From Pleodorina starrii (Eukaryota; Chlorophyta; Chlorophyceae; Chlamydomonadales; Volvocaceae): DNA of 64,000 nt. The notes below the pieces were generated by a model. The model saw only the letters and a program-made list of their open reading frames with translations. It ran no database searches and had not been told where the DNA came from. Below, one piece after another: positions 24,300 through 34,723 of this stretch (within the stretch, counting starts at the first letter, position 1; each line of letters begins with the position of its first letter). The translations under genes were made by a program, and so were the position numbers. The stretch spans positions 586,001 through 650,000 of the forward strand of contig BRXU01000037.1 in the NCBI GenBank assembly GCA_030267565.1. The letters run 5' to 3'.

Positions 24300-27200
24300 G
24301 CCAGCGCCAGCCAGCGGTCCTCCAGGGCCGGTGCCACCTCCGGCTCCTCCGCGCTGCCGTCCTCCGCTTCGCCCCCTGCCTCCCCGAGGGGAGGAGGTCC
24401 CGCCTCTGGAGCCTCCGGCACCGGCGCTGCGCCGGCCTCCGCGGCCGCCTCTGGCGCCGCCGCCGCAGCCGGGGCGCCGCTGCGGCCTATCCCCAACGGG
24501 CCCCTCAACGCGCCGGCTCCGGCATCCGGCTCCGGCGGGGGGGCATCCAGGGGCGGCGGCGGTGCAGCCGCCGGCGGCGGCGGGACTGCCCCACCGGTCG
24601 TTGGCGTCAAGTCGTTGTCGGTTGACAGCTCTGAAGGGACGTCGAGCGCAATGAACGGGCTGGGGCTGGGGAAGGCGGCGACGGCGCCGACCGCCGGTGA
24701 TGAACCCAGGCAGAAGGCGTCAGCCGGTGCCGCCGCCGCCGCCAAGGCGCCGCCGACCGGCAAGCGCGGCGGCGGAGCCGCCGCAAGCTCAGCGCCGGGG
24801 GCCGCCGCCGCGGCGGCGGTGACTCGTTCTGCATCGGCCGCGGCGGCACCAGCCGGCGTCGATTGCGCCAAGCGGCAGGGGGCGGCGCCGCCGTCGTCGC
24901 CCAGGGAGCCGCGCGGGGCCAGCCGGGAGGCTTCGGGCGCCGCCGCCGCCGCCGCCGCTGCGACCGCCGCCGCGCCGCCGTCGGCGTCATCTGCATCACC
25001 GCTGTGGATGTCTGGGCAACAGCAGCAGCAGCAGCAGCCGGCGGCAGCCGCCGCCGCCGCTGCCGCTGGCGCCGCCGCCGCCCCACAGGCAGGCGGGGGC
25101 AAGGCGGGGGCGGCGCAAGAGCAGGTATCCGCACCGACGGGCTCCAAGGCTGGGCGGGGCGGCGGCGGCGGCAGCAGCAGTGGCGCCAAGAGAGCGGGCA
25201 CAGGGGCAGGGCAGCTTGCGCCTGGGCCGCAGGCAAGGGGGCCCGAAGGTCCGCCGGCAGCGCAGGCTCAGGCTCAGCAGGCTCGTGCGGCTCCGCGCAA
25301 CAGCGCCCCTGGCGCGGCAGGTCCCTCCGCCGCCGCCGCCGCCGCCTCCGCTGCCGCAGCTCCACTCTCGACGACGGCGGCCGGTGCCGGGAAGGCCGTC
25401 ACGCTTGCGCAGGTTGTGGCTGGGGCCGCCGCCGCTGCCGCAGGCGGCGGCGGCGGCAGCGGCAACTCGGCGGAATCCAGATCCAGGGCCCCCGCCGCTA
25501 CCGCGACGGCCGCGGGTCCGGATCCGGCCCCGGCTCCGGAACCAGCGGCTGCACCCGCCGCCGCCGCCGCGAGCTCCAGGTCAGGAGCCGTCCCATCGGC
25601 CCCACCGCCGCCGCCGCCGCCGCAGGCCAGTCCGTTTGCTGGCCGGACGGCATCTGCCACCACCACCGCCCCGGCGCCTCCGCCGCCTCCGATGCCAGCC
25701 GCTGCCCCTCCGCCGCCCTCTCCACAGCCACAGCCTCACGGCCAGGCGGCACAGCAGCACAACCCTTACCATCCGGCGGCGACTGGTGCCTCGCCGTCGA
25801 CGCACCATCACGGCGTCGCGGCGCCACCGCCAGAGCCTCCCGGCGCAGCGCAGCAGCAGCAGCAGCCCCACCCGCACCCACACGCCCACCACCACCACCA
25901 CCACCATCCCCATCCCCTCCACCACCACTCCCAGGCGCGCCCGCATCCGCAGCCGCATCCGCACTCCGCCCCACACCTGCACCTGCAGCCACAGCCACAG
26001 CCCGGCGGCGGCGGCGGCGCTTTCCACGGTTTCTCTCGGCCGCCGCCGCCGCCGCCCGTCGGCATGTCCCCCATTGCAGACGCGCTTCGGTTCCTGGAGG
26101 CCGGGCCCGGCCCTGCCACCGCCGCCAGTGCAAGCCCCGGGCGCCCCGCTTACCCGCCTCCGCCGCCTCCGCCGCCAGCGCACCTGTCGGGCGCCTCCGC
26201 CGGCGCGGGCCAGGGCCAGGGCCAGGGCGTGGGGTTGGCGCTGGGGCTGGGCGGCGGCTATCCGAACGTCCCGAACGGGATGCACCTCGGCATGGGGTTG
26301 GGCCGGGGGGTGGGCGCGCTACAGCCGCCACTCGGCGGCGGCTCGGATGCAGCAGGCTCGTCAACGGCTGCAGCGGCAGCGGCGGCGGCGGCGGGCCTGC
26401 TGCCGTTTACGGTGGGCTCGATCCGCGCCCACGCGATGGCGGCGGCGGCGGCAGCGAGCCACCCGTACCGCGCTCCCTCTGGCGTCGGCGGCGTCGGCGT
26501 CGGCGCCGCGATGGCGCCCAGCTCCGCAACCGCCGCGACGGCGGCGGCGGTACGGCAAGCGCTGCCGTCGCGGCCAGCGGCGAGCCAGCCGGTGTCGCCG
26601 ATCCGGATGTACGGCACTGGACACGAGCACGGCGGCCCCGCCGCGGGGTACGGCGCTCGTGCGGGCTTGCCGCTGCTGCCGCTGGGCCTGTCGCACAACC
26701 CCCAGCATCACCATCAGCATCACGCCATCGATTGGTCCTTCGGGAGCGGCGCTGCCGCTGTCGCAGCGGCCGCCGCCGCCGCCGGCGTCGCCGCCGAGGG
26801 TCTGCCGCCGGCCCTTGGCGGGCCCCTGCTGCACACATCAGCCCCGCCGCCGCCGCCGCCGCCCTCGTCAGCCTCCGCTATCTTCGGTTCCTCACCAGCG
26901 GGCTCAATGATGCCACAGGCGCCCATGCCGGGCTACCCGGCGGCGGCGGCGGCGCCGCCGCCGCCACCGCATCACCTGCAGTCCGGCGGCCTCGGCATGA
27001 GGTCCGGCTCCGGGCCGGTGCCGCCCTCTGGAGGACTGGGGGCGTTTGGCGGCGCAGGCGCGACCTGGAATGCCGTACGCGCCATCAACAGCGGCGGCGG
27101 TGGCGGCGGCGGCGGTGGCGGCGTCAGCCTGTCATCGTCGGCGCCAACGCACCAGCGCAGCCCCGGCATGGGGCCATCCCACGCTGCCGCCGCCGCCGCC

Positions 27201-28016
27201 GCCACCGACGGCGCCGCTGGCGGTGGCGGCGTGGAGCCCCACCTGAGCTGGTCCCGCTTCTCGGCATGGGACCCCGACGTCGACGCTGCCGGCGGCGGCG
27301 CCAGCGGCATCGGTGGCGTCGGCGGCGGCGGCTTCTTCCGCTCCGGCAGCCTGGCGGCCTTGCAGGCCGCTGGCGGCGACGCCGCGGCGTCGGGGCACAG
27401 CCCCAGTCGCGGCGCCCTGTCGGCGTCATCGTCGTTGCAGCCCTCCGCCGCCACCTCCGGCGGCCTCCTGGCCGGCAGCGGCAGCATCTGGTCCCTCAAG
27501 CCGTCGGAGACCGCGGGCGGCCTGGGCGGCGGCGGCCTCGGCGCCTCCGCCTTCTCACCGCTTTCCGCGCTGGGAGCGACCGGCGGCGCCGCGGCGCCGC
27601 GCCCCGGCCGGCGGCAGCAGCCCCCTCCCCGCAACGCCGCCGCCTCCTCCTCCTCCCCAGCCGCCGCACCCACCCCCGCATCCTCCTCCTCCCGCGACGT
27701 AAGCCGCGGTTCCAGCTCCGGTGATGGCTCCGGCGGCGGAGCCGCCGCCGCCACCACCGCCGCCACCACCGCCGCCGCCACCGCCACAGCCGCCACCTCC
27801 GCCAGCCACTGCTACGGCTTCCTGTGTCCGCTGACGGGCAAGGTGATGTCGGATCCGGTGGTTGCGGCGGACGGCTTCACGTACGAGCGGGAGGCCATCC
27901 AGGCCTGGCTGCAGCGGAGCTCCGTGTCGCCGCAGACGGGTGAGAAGCTGTGCAGTCGCGATGTGGTGCCCAATATGACCATGCGCGCCGCCATACAGCT
28001 GCTGGCTAGGCAGTAG
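7515..28016 (+). CDS. Giant ankyrin-repeat protein with C-terminal U-box (probable E3 ubiquitin ligase)
   Basis: Sixteen exons fit with consistent phases: 7515-9219, 9782-10427, 10724-11097, 11479-13157, 13358-13677, 13969-14143, 14411-14959, 15425-15895, 16372-16689, 17678-18964, 19339-20201, 20784-20937, 21468-21654, 22231-22361, 22655-23014, 23718-28016. They total 13,518 nt, or 4,505 residues. Residues 1-1430 are mostly low complexity (poly-Q, poly-A, acidic runs) with one early ankyrin repeat near residue 727. Residues about 1432-2960 hold roughly 31 more repeats (for example GRTPLHYASMSGHVE). The tail is disordered and Ala/Gly/Ser/Pro-rich with a His-rich patch near 25870-25990. The last 69 residues form a U-box: FLCPLTGKVMSDPVV, GFTYERE and AIQAWL carry the family's core. 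U-boxes recruit E2 enzymes, and the ankyrin repeats would bind substrates; that role is inferred. The ATG is the least certain point, since exon 1 could have a spliced 5' end. A split into two genes cannot be excluded, but every junction keeps frame. Confidence 0.88.
9204..9275 (+). repeat. Three 24-bp tandem units carrying the exon-1 splice donor
   Basis: The unit TTCCCGCTTTCCCTGAGTGA (plus GTAG) occurs at 9204-9227 and 9228-9251, with a varied third copy to 9275. Units 1 and 2 each contain a donor-like CTGA|GTGAGT. Only the first can be used without reading the in-frame TAG, so the exon is taken to end at 9219. Confidence 0.75.
16833..16889. repeat. Inverted repeat in intron 9 of the ankyrin/U-box gene
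   Basis: CTCGAGCGGCGGAAACAAAA (from 16833) and its near-complement (16866-16889, three extra bases) flank a 12-nt spacer. The repeat lies in the intron 16690-17677. Confidence 0.65.
17095..17650 (+). repeat. Two copies of a short dispersed intronic element
   Basis: Copy 1 runs from about 17103 to 17289 and copy 2 from about 17546 to 17650, both in intron 9. Each starts with CTCCGGCCTATACGTGGATA and ends with CCGCTGCGGTAYC followed by a T-rich run. Separate 5' or 3' ends of the same family lie near 679, 9551, 21728 and 30738. The two copies differ in length and middle sequence, so their outer limits are approximate. Confidence 0.5.
20205..20765. repeat. Tandem repeats filling intron 11
   Basis: Three blocks occupy the intron 20202-20783. 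The first (about 20211-20365) has G-rich units of the type GGGGGTAACAAG. The second (about 20575-20620) has CTGTG-type pentamers. The third (about 20625-20765) has units of the type GGCTGTGGCTGCGGCGGTGG and ends just before the acceptor. Confidence 0.7.
21775..22054. repeat. Tandem repeats in intron 13
   Basis: A run of about 16-bp units of the type GGTGGCTGGTTAGTTA spans about 21775-21935. It is followed by two exact 20-bp copies and a partial third (CCTCCAGAACGGCTGCCACC) at 22001-22054. Both lie in the intron 21655-22230. Confidence 0.75.
22583..22635. repeat. Heptamer repeat (TTGACTC)n in intron 14
   Basis: About seven perfect copies of TTGACTC lie 20 bases upstream of the exon-15 acceptor. 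They form part of the pyrimidine-rich tract there. Confidence 0.8.
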
Positions 28017-28372
28017 GCAGGTGGCAGTAGGGAGCAGGGAGTAGGCAGTAGGCGAGGAGGAGGAGAGGAGGAACTAGCAGGACCGGACCGCTGGCGGGGT
28101 CCAGCGGGGGGGGACATGGGGGGATGACAGCGGGCGTAGGCGAGGAGGAGCTAGCTGGACCGCTGGCGGGGTAGGCAGTGGGCGAGGAGGAGGAGCTAGC
28201 AGGACCGGACCGCTGGCGGGGTCCAGGGGGGGGGGGAACAGCGGCGTCCAAGGGGGGGGGGACTGGCAGCCAGGGAACTAGCGAACTAGCTAGAGGCAGG
28301 GAGTCGGGTTGTGGCTTCGGCGGGCGGATTGTGGCGGATTGGTGGATTGGATGGGGGTGCGCCACCGTATGC

Positions 28373-28406
<34 letters not shown>

Positions 28407-28412
28407 GCTGGT
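28017..28412. repeat. Tandem repeats downstream of the U-box stop codon
   Basis: About four imperfect copies of a roughly 50-bp unit (core GAGCTAGCAGGACCGGACCG, then CTGGCGGGGTCC) lie at 28040-28270. A CTG trinucleotide tract of about 14 units with one interruption follows at 28370-28412. If the transcript extends this far, they are in the 3' untranslated region. Confidence 0.65.
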
Positions 28413-29451
28413 GGTTTTGGACTGGACGCGGTGGATTGGGAGCACCGGTAGAGGTGTAGGAGGTGTAGGGGTGCAGGAGGTGGTTTTGCATGCGGTGCAG
28501 TGCAGTGCAGTGCAGTGGTCAACGCAGGAAAGACGTCATGGCCATGGCAAGAGTGCTGAGCGCTGAGCGCGAGTGTGTTTGCGAGTGTGTCTTGCGAGTG
28601 TGCGCGTGTGCGAGTATGTGTGCATCGAAGTGTCTGTGCGTGTGGGAGAGTATGTGTATGCCGTACGTGTATGCCGTACATGTGTGCGCGTGCATGAGAG
28701 TGGTTGGTGTCAGGAGTGGGTTTCGGAGGAGCCCGTGGGGCCGTTGGTCAGCTGCTGCTGCTGCTGCGGTTGGGCTATTGCCCGTAGCGTTGTCGGTTTA
28801 GGGTTTGAGCTGCGGCAGTACGTAAGTACGGAGATTCTGATTCTTCCTTTTGGGCGGTCGGATGGACGGACGGGCTGCGACCCCGCTGTGAACGATGGCT
28901 GCAGCGGTGGGGTGGGTTGTGCTCCGCTCCGCTCCGCTCCGCTGCGGTGCGGGGGAGGGGCAGGGGCAGGGCGGTAGTCACCAGGTGGTTGGTGCCGCTG
29001 GGCGCACTCGTTGACTGATGCGGGCGGGGGGGGAGGGGAGGGCTCAACCTGACCGGCAGCGATGAGGTCGTGCTGTGCTGTGCTGTGCTGTGCTGTGCTG
29101 TGCGTCCCGGCAAGGCCGGGCACAACATGCCGCCGCGACAAGCCCCCCGCCCCCTCCTTGCTGAATGCCGCTGCCGTCCTTTCGGCGTTTTGGCGTTTCG
29201 CGGTTGTGTGCGATTGCGATTGGCTGCGCGGGTGGGCATCGGTGCTGTGCATAGGGCGGACGGGCTTGGGCGTAGCGTCAGGCAGCCGAACCGATCCGAA
29301 CAAAGCGTTTCAGCTAGCGCCATTCTTTCGAGCATTGACCGACCAAAGGGGTCCCCTCCCGTTGGGCCCTCCCCCGTGAGTCCCCCCTCAGTCTCTGTTG
29401 CTCTATCTTCATTAGCTAAGCCGCCTGAGAGTATGCGTGTGTGTCATTCCG

Positions 29452-29456
29452 TGTAA
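29452..29456 (+). terminator. Candidate polyadenylation signal TGTAA
   Basis: TGTAA is the usual volvocine polyadenylation signal. This is the first plus-strand copy I found after the ankyrin/U-box stop, but it lies 1.4 kb away, so the link is weak. Confidence 0.25.
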
Positions 29457-32400
29457 TGTTTGTTGACTCAATATTGAGGCGGCCACATTTGGGGGGAAGG
29501 GAGGGAGGGAAGGGGGGAAGGGGGGAGGAACCCGGTGCAGCGGGCAGGGCGAGACGGACGAAGAGGACGGTGGATTAGGGGGTGGCCGGGGCCGCCGGTG
29601 GGGTGGGTTGGGATCGGTCTGCACCGGCTGGCTGGCTGGCTGGCTGGCTGGGGGCACGGCGGCCTCTTGAGCTGCGACTGCGGTGGCTCCGAGACCGGCC
29701 CTCCGGGAACTGAACAGAGCAGCGAATGGGGTCATAGCTCATAGCCTCCCCTCCCCCTCCCCTCCCCCTCCCCTTCCCCGCCCCCCGGACGACGACGACG
29801 TCACCGGCGTGCAGCACGGTGTGTGCGTGTGTATGTGGGGGGGCGTTTGCTGCGGCTGTAGCGGTCTGCTGTGAGGAGCACGACGCGGCTGGCAGTAGCC
29901 GGTAGGCGCGGGGGCAGTGAAAGACAAGCAGCAGTAGCAGTAGCGAGGACTGGAGGCAAAGCGCGTCGCGGGGGCGGGGTTGGGTTGGGGTTGGAGGTTG
30001 GGTGGAGACCCACCAGATTGTCTACACCCCACCGAATCCCACTCCGAAACCCCCCTTAGGGTGGGGGAGGGGGTTCTGGCTAGGGGAGCGGAGGATGACG
30101 ACGGCGGGGGAGCTGCCACGAGTCCCCGCAATGGGCGATTCGGATTCGGATTTGGAGATTCGTGCTTCATTCCTCCTCCCAGGTTGTTGCTCCTCCTCCC
30201 AGTTGGGGGTTGGGGAGTGGCTTCCTCCACCTGTGGCTTCGTTTTGCAGGAGAGGGCCGGCGGTGGGGCTCAACTACCGGTAGGTAGGTACCGGTAGGTA
30301 CCGCAACCCCTCGGCAGGCGGCCTATCTTGATGTACGGCACTGTGTAAGCAGCGCGCCGATGTACCGGTAATCGAGATCAGCAAATTACTAATACGACTA
30401 CTCTCCTGTGTGGGAAGCGGGGGGTGAGGGTGGGGGGAGATTTGCAACGTGCGAAGGGTGCTCACCGAGCCGGCCGCCGGTCCACACCCCCCCCGCCCCA
30501 CTTCGCCTCCAACCCCACCACTCTACCAACACCACTACCGCTAACAGCAGCAGCAGCAGTAGCGGCAACGGCAGCGGCAATGCCCAGTCGGCCACCCACC
30601 ATCGCGCATCTGTACCATCGCTGCGGTTCAACTGAACTACCATCCGGCACCCACCATCGTGCACCAGCCGCGCACTCACACAGGCGTTTGCCGCTGCCAG
30701 CACTGCGACGCGGCCCCCTCCCCCTTGTTGCTTTACCGTTCACGGGCTCCGGCCTACACGTGAATACCCCCCCCCCACACACACATAGCGCACGTGGCCG
30801 GCCGCATCGTGTGCCGCATCGTTGGTTTGGATTTGTGGGGTCGTACTCATCGTTGCACGGTGTGATGCTGTGTCGCACTTTGGCGTCTTCGTCGCGTCTC
30901 GGCACCGCAACACCGCGACACCTGTTTGAAGGCGGGACTGTTAATTCAAGTATACATATAACGGTAACGCTTTATACTTTGCCTTATAGTTTGCCGGAAT
31001 TCGTGTTTACAGTAAGTTCCTGCACAAGAAACACGGATGCCAACATCGGTCGGTTCGGACCTCCACTTGGTGTTTGACCAAGACACTGCACTACAGCATA
31101 CAGTCTTCAGTAGTTGTATCAATGTTTTCATACACGCTTGTCTCAGAGAGAAGTCTCAAGAGCCCTTGGAACCACTAATGTTAGGAGTCACTCTTTGGTG
31201 CTGAGTCTGACACTACTAACTGCTCGTGAGTCAGATATACACTGTCATATACTGCCAGACGGAAGCATTTGATGCAGTGTGCTCGCCGGGCCCGTCCGGG
31301 CCCTGTGGCGGGCTGTGTTATCGCGCAAGAGGCGCGAGGGGGCTCGTTAAAAAGGTTAAATACGAAACTCCAACACCGCAAGGTTGTATCGTCAAAACGA
31401 CTATATATACACCTGAATGATTAAGACCCAGATTCAGCTGTCGCTCTCTATGCGGTTCGGCCACGCCCTCGACAGCGGTTGTGATAGATGATGGGCTGCG
31501 AAGTGCGGACCGATGCTGCCCTGCTGAGGTTGCTGTCCTCCGTGTGTCTGGCCAGCAAGGTATGACGTGACTAACCGCAAGTAATTTGCCGAAATTTTTT
31601 ACCTTCAACGGACTAATTGCGTGGATTTTCGCCCACCATTTATGAGCCTGTGTCGCGACGTACATGATGTGCGTACTCTCAATAGATCGTTGGTTGTGTT
31701 CGCAAACTTAGTAGCGGCTAAGTGACAAAGTTGATCCTTTGGTCTTTGCTCCAAATGCAGAAATCAAATCAGGGGCAGAGGTGGTAAGACTCGAGCGGGT
31801 GCAAGCACTGAAATGCGGTACGGCAACGGGAATTCCTGATTGCAGCCGCCTCAGTTACTCACGTTTTTCTAGTAATCAGTACTGTCTTACGTTTTCCTTT
31901 TTTGACTTTGTTCTAGTTTATCGGGTTCTAGTGGTCCATGAGCCTTACGAGCTCAAAGATTGTAATATCATCATCAGCCGCCTCTGCGCACCCGATGTGG
32001 GAAAGTATTGGCAAGTATCTGCTTAGATAAACTGAATCTCTATAACTGCATGTCCTGGTGCGGACAAGTACGGACATGGACCATGGTCTCTTGGTCTCCA
32101 TGAACCACGCTTCGTTTTATTTGATAGGAAAATTTAAACAAATACGTCTCGTACTCCAAAATCCATTGTCTGAAAGGATTCAAGTCCCCAGGGTCTGGCT
32201 GTCCGGATTAATAATAAATTTACTTGTCCGTTGAACTTTTGGGACACGAGCGCGCAGAGGCGTCCTTTCTGTTAGCCCTGCGAGTTAACCCTTAGGTTAT
32301 ACTGGCTAACACTGACCTGCAGCTTGCCGCGGATGCAGGGAGATACCTTCAAACCCGGATGTCGGATACAAGGCCATCCCTCAACTTTGTTCGTTTGCGT

Positions 32401-32873
32401 TATTAGCCTGCTGTCTTTTTATAAACAACAGCAACAATTACAGACATCGTGAGCAATCGGCGTCGTAACCACCGCCGTCGGTTCGTAAGGTTGGTTACAA
32501 CAAGCGAAGACCTTGCAGTCCCTGGAGTGATTCGAGTAATGCCATTGCACATGATGTGCCGTTGCGCATTTGTCGGTGTCATATGCCAGGTGTCTGGCAG
32601 ACCAACGATTTAACATTCTGACTTACCCGAGCGGCCACAAGGGGAGCGAACTGCGCCAGACTGCGCGACCCAGCTCGGTCGCCTTGCGTGTAGCAAACAA
32701 GATAACAGCTTCAAAATAATCAATCTGTTGTCCTGCATATGGCCAAATAGAGTCTTTGGCTAGGTGACAACGCATGGGGCGCTTGCAACCTGCTGGCTCC
32801 TGTTGAAGCATTTTTGGCGTGCGAAGGTACGCCAAAAGCTCGAAGCGCCTCGTCGCGCTTCAAGTCATCATGC

Positions 32874-32882
32874 ATAAATATA
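32874..32882 (+). promoter_or_regulatory. Possible TATA box of the pherophorin gene
   Basis: ATAAATATA lies 161 bases upstream of the chosen ATG in an otherwise GC-rich stretch. It would place transcription start near 32905. Its only support is its sequence and position. Confidence 0.35.
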
Positions 32883-33034
32883 TTGTATGGCAATTTCCAG
32901 AAAATCGGCCGCTTTATGTGCGGATGGCCGCTGCGCCGGTGTGTGATGATGGGTCGATTGTCTCGCAGAGTGCCACACCTCCCAAGGACCAGCAGCTACA
33001 CGGAAGGGCCACGCAGATAAAAAACGTCTCCAAG

Positions 33035-34692
33035 ATGATGTTCTGCTTTCGCACTGGCGCGGTGATTGCGGCGCTGCTGCTTTGTCAGGTGTCGTCCAGT
33101 CAGGCGGCTTGGGGCGGGGGCCGTGCGTCGCCGCCCCCTGCAGTCCCTGAGACACCCCCTCCGCCGACGACTGACCCCGACGCCGCACCAGCGGCTCCCT
33201 CCTACCCGCACTCGCCCATGTGGAATATCGTTCCGGAGTTCTGGTGGTTCCATCCCCCGCCGCCGCCCTTCTACCCGTCCTCAACCCCGCCGCCAGCCGA
33301 ACCTTCAACGTCTCTGCCGCCGGTACCGCCTCCGCCGCCGCCTCCCCCGCCGCCTCCGCCATCCCCGCCGCTGCCCCCGCCCCCCCCGCCGCCGCAACCA
33401 CCGGCCTCCCCGTCCCAGCCCCCCTTGCCGCCGCCAGCCAAGCCTGGGCTGCCTCCAGTTAAACAGCCCCCTCCGCCCCCCAGTCCTCGTCCCTCTCCGC
33501 CACCGCGGCCGCCGCCCCGTCGCAACCCGCCGAGGATGCCCCCGCCGGCGTCCTCCCCTCCGCCAGCCCTTCCGTCACCGCCGCCACCCAACATGCCTCT
33601 GATGCCATCACTCATCTTCTCCCCGCCGCCAGCTCTGCCGGACAGTCCCCCGCCCGCAAGCCCATCATCGCCCCCACCCTCCTTGCCCGACAGCCCGCCG
33701 CCGTCCTCGCCTTCCATGCCCTTGCACCCGCCCTCATCCCCGCCACCAGCCGAACCAATGTCACCGCCGCCGTCACCACCGCCGCCTCCGCCTCCGCCTC
33801 CGCCGCCTTCTCCGCCGCCGCCACCGCCTCCGCCTTCCCCGCCGCTGCCCCCGCCCACGCCGCCGCAGCAACCCCCGGCCTCCCCGTCCCTGCCCCCCCT
33901 ACCGCCGCCAGCCAAGCCTGGGCTGCCTCCAGTTAAACAGCCCCCTTCGCCCCCTAGTCCTCGTCCCTCTCCGCCACCACGGCCGCCGCCCCGTCGCAAC
34001 CCGCCAAGGGTGCCCCCGCGAGCGTCCTCCCCTCCGCCAGCCCTTCCGTCACCGCCGCCACCCAACATGCCCATCTTCTCCCCGCCGCCAGCTCTGCCGG
34101 ACAGTCCCCCGCCCGCAAGCCCATCATCGCCCCCACCCGAACCAATGTCACCGCCTCCACCACCGCCTCCGCCGCCGCCGCCTTCTCCGCCGCCGCCACC
34201 GCCTCCGCCTTCCCCGCCGCTGCCCCCGCCCCCGCCGCCGCAGCAACCACCGGCCTCCCCGTCCCAGCCCCCTCTACCGCCGCCAGTCAAGCCCGGGCTG
34301 CCTCCCGTTAAACAGCCCCCTTCGCCCCCCAGTCCTCGTCCCTCTCCGCCACCGCGGCCGCCGCCCCGCCGCAACCCGCCGAGATTGCCCCCGCCGGCGT
34401 CCTCCCCTCCGCCAGCCCTTCCGTCACCGCCGCCCCCCAACATGCCCATCTTCTCCCCGCCGCCAGCTCTGCCGGACAGTCCCCCGCCCTCAAGCCCATC
34501 GTCGCCACCGCCTTCAACGCCGAATAAGCCCCCACCCTCCTTGCCCGACAGCCCGCCGCCGTCCTCGCCATCCACGCCCTCGCCACCACCGCCGCCCCCA
34601 TCCTTGCCCGACAGCCCGCCGCCGTCTTCTCCTTCCACGCCCTCGCCACCACCGCCGCCGCCATTGATTCCTGCGGTCCGAAAGACTCCGCC

Positions 34693-34723
<31 letters not shown>

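Larger units (their letters stand above)
28413..33034. other. Intergenic region without a convincing gene
   Basis: To about 30900 the sequence is GC-rich with simple repeats: TGCTG pentamers at 29069-29104, a GGCT run at 29625-29650, and a copy of the intronic element's 5' end near 30738. From 30900 to 32820 base composition becomes much more balanced and frames are short. I see no domain, tRNA or complete element there. The final 160 bases form the pherophorin upstream region. Confidence 0.5.

Noticed and set aside
24863..27724. Plus-strand 953-residue arginine-rich frame inside the last exon
   Set aside because: It is a frame-shifted shadow of the alanine/glycine-rich frame, which alone runs into the U-box.
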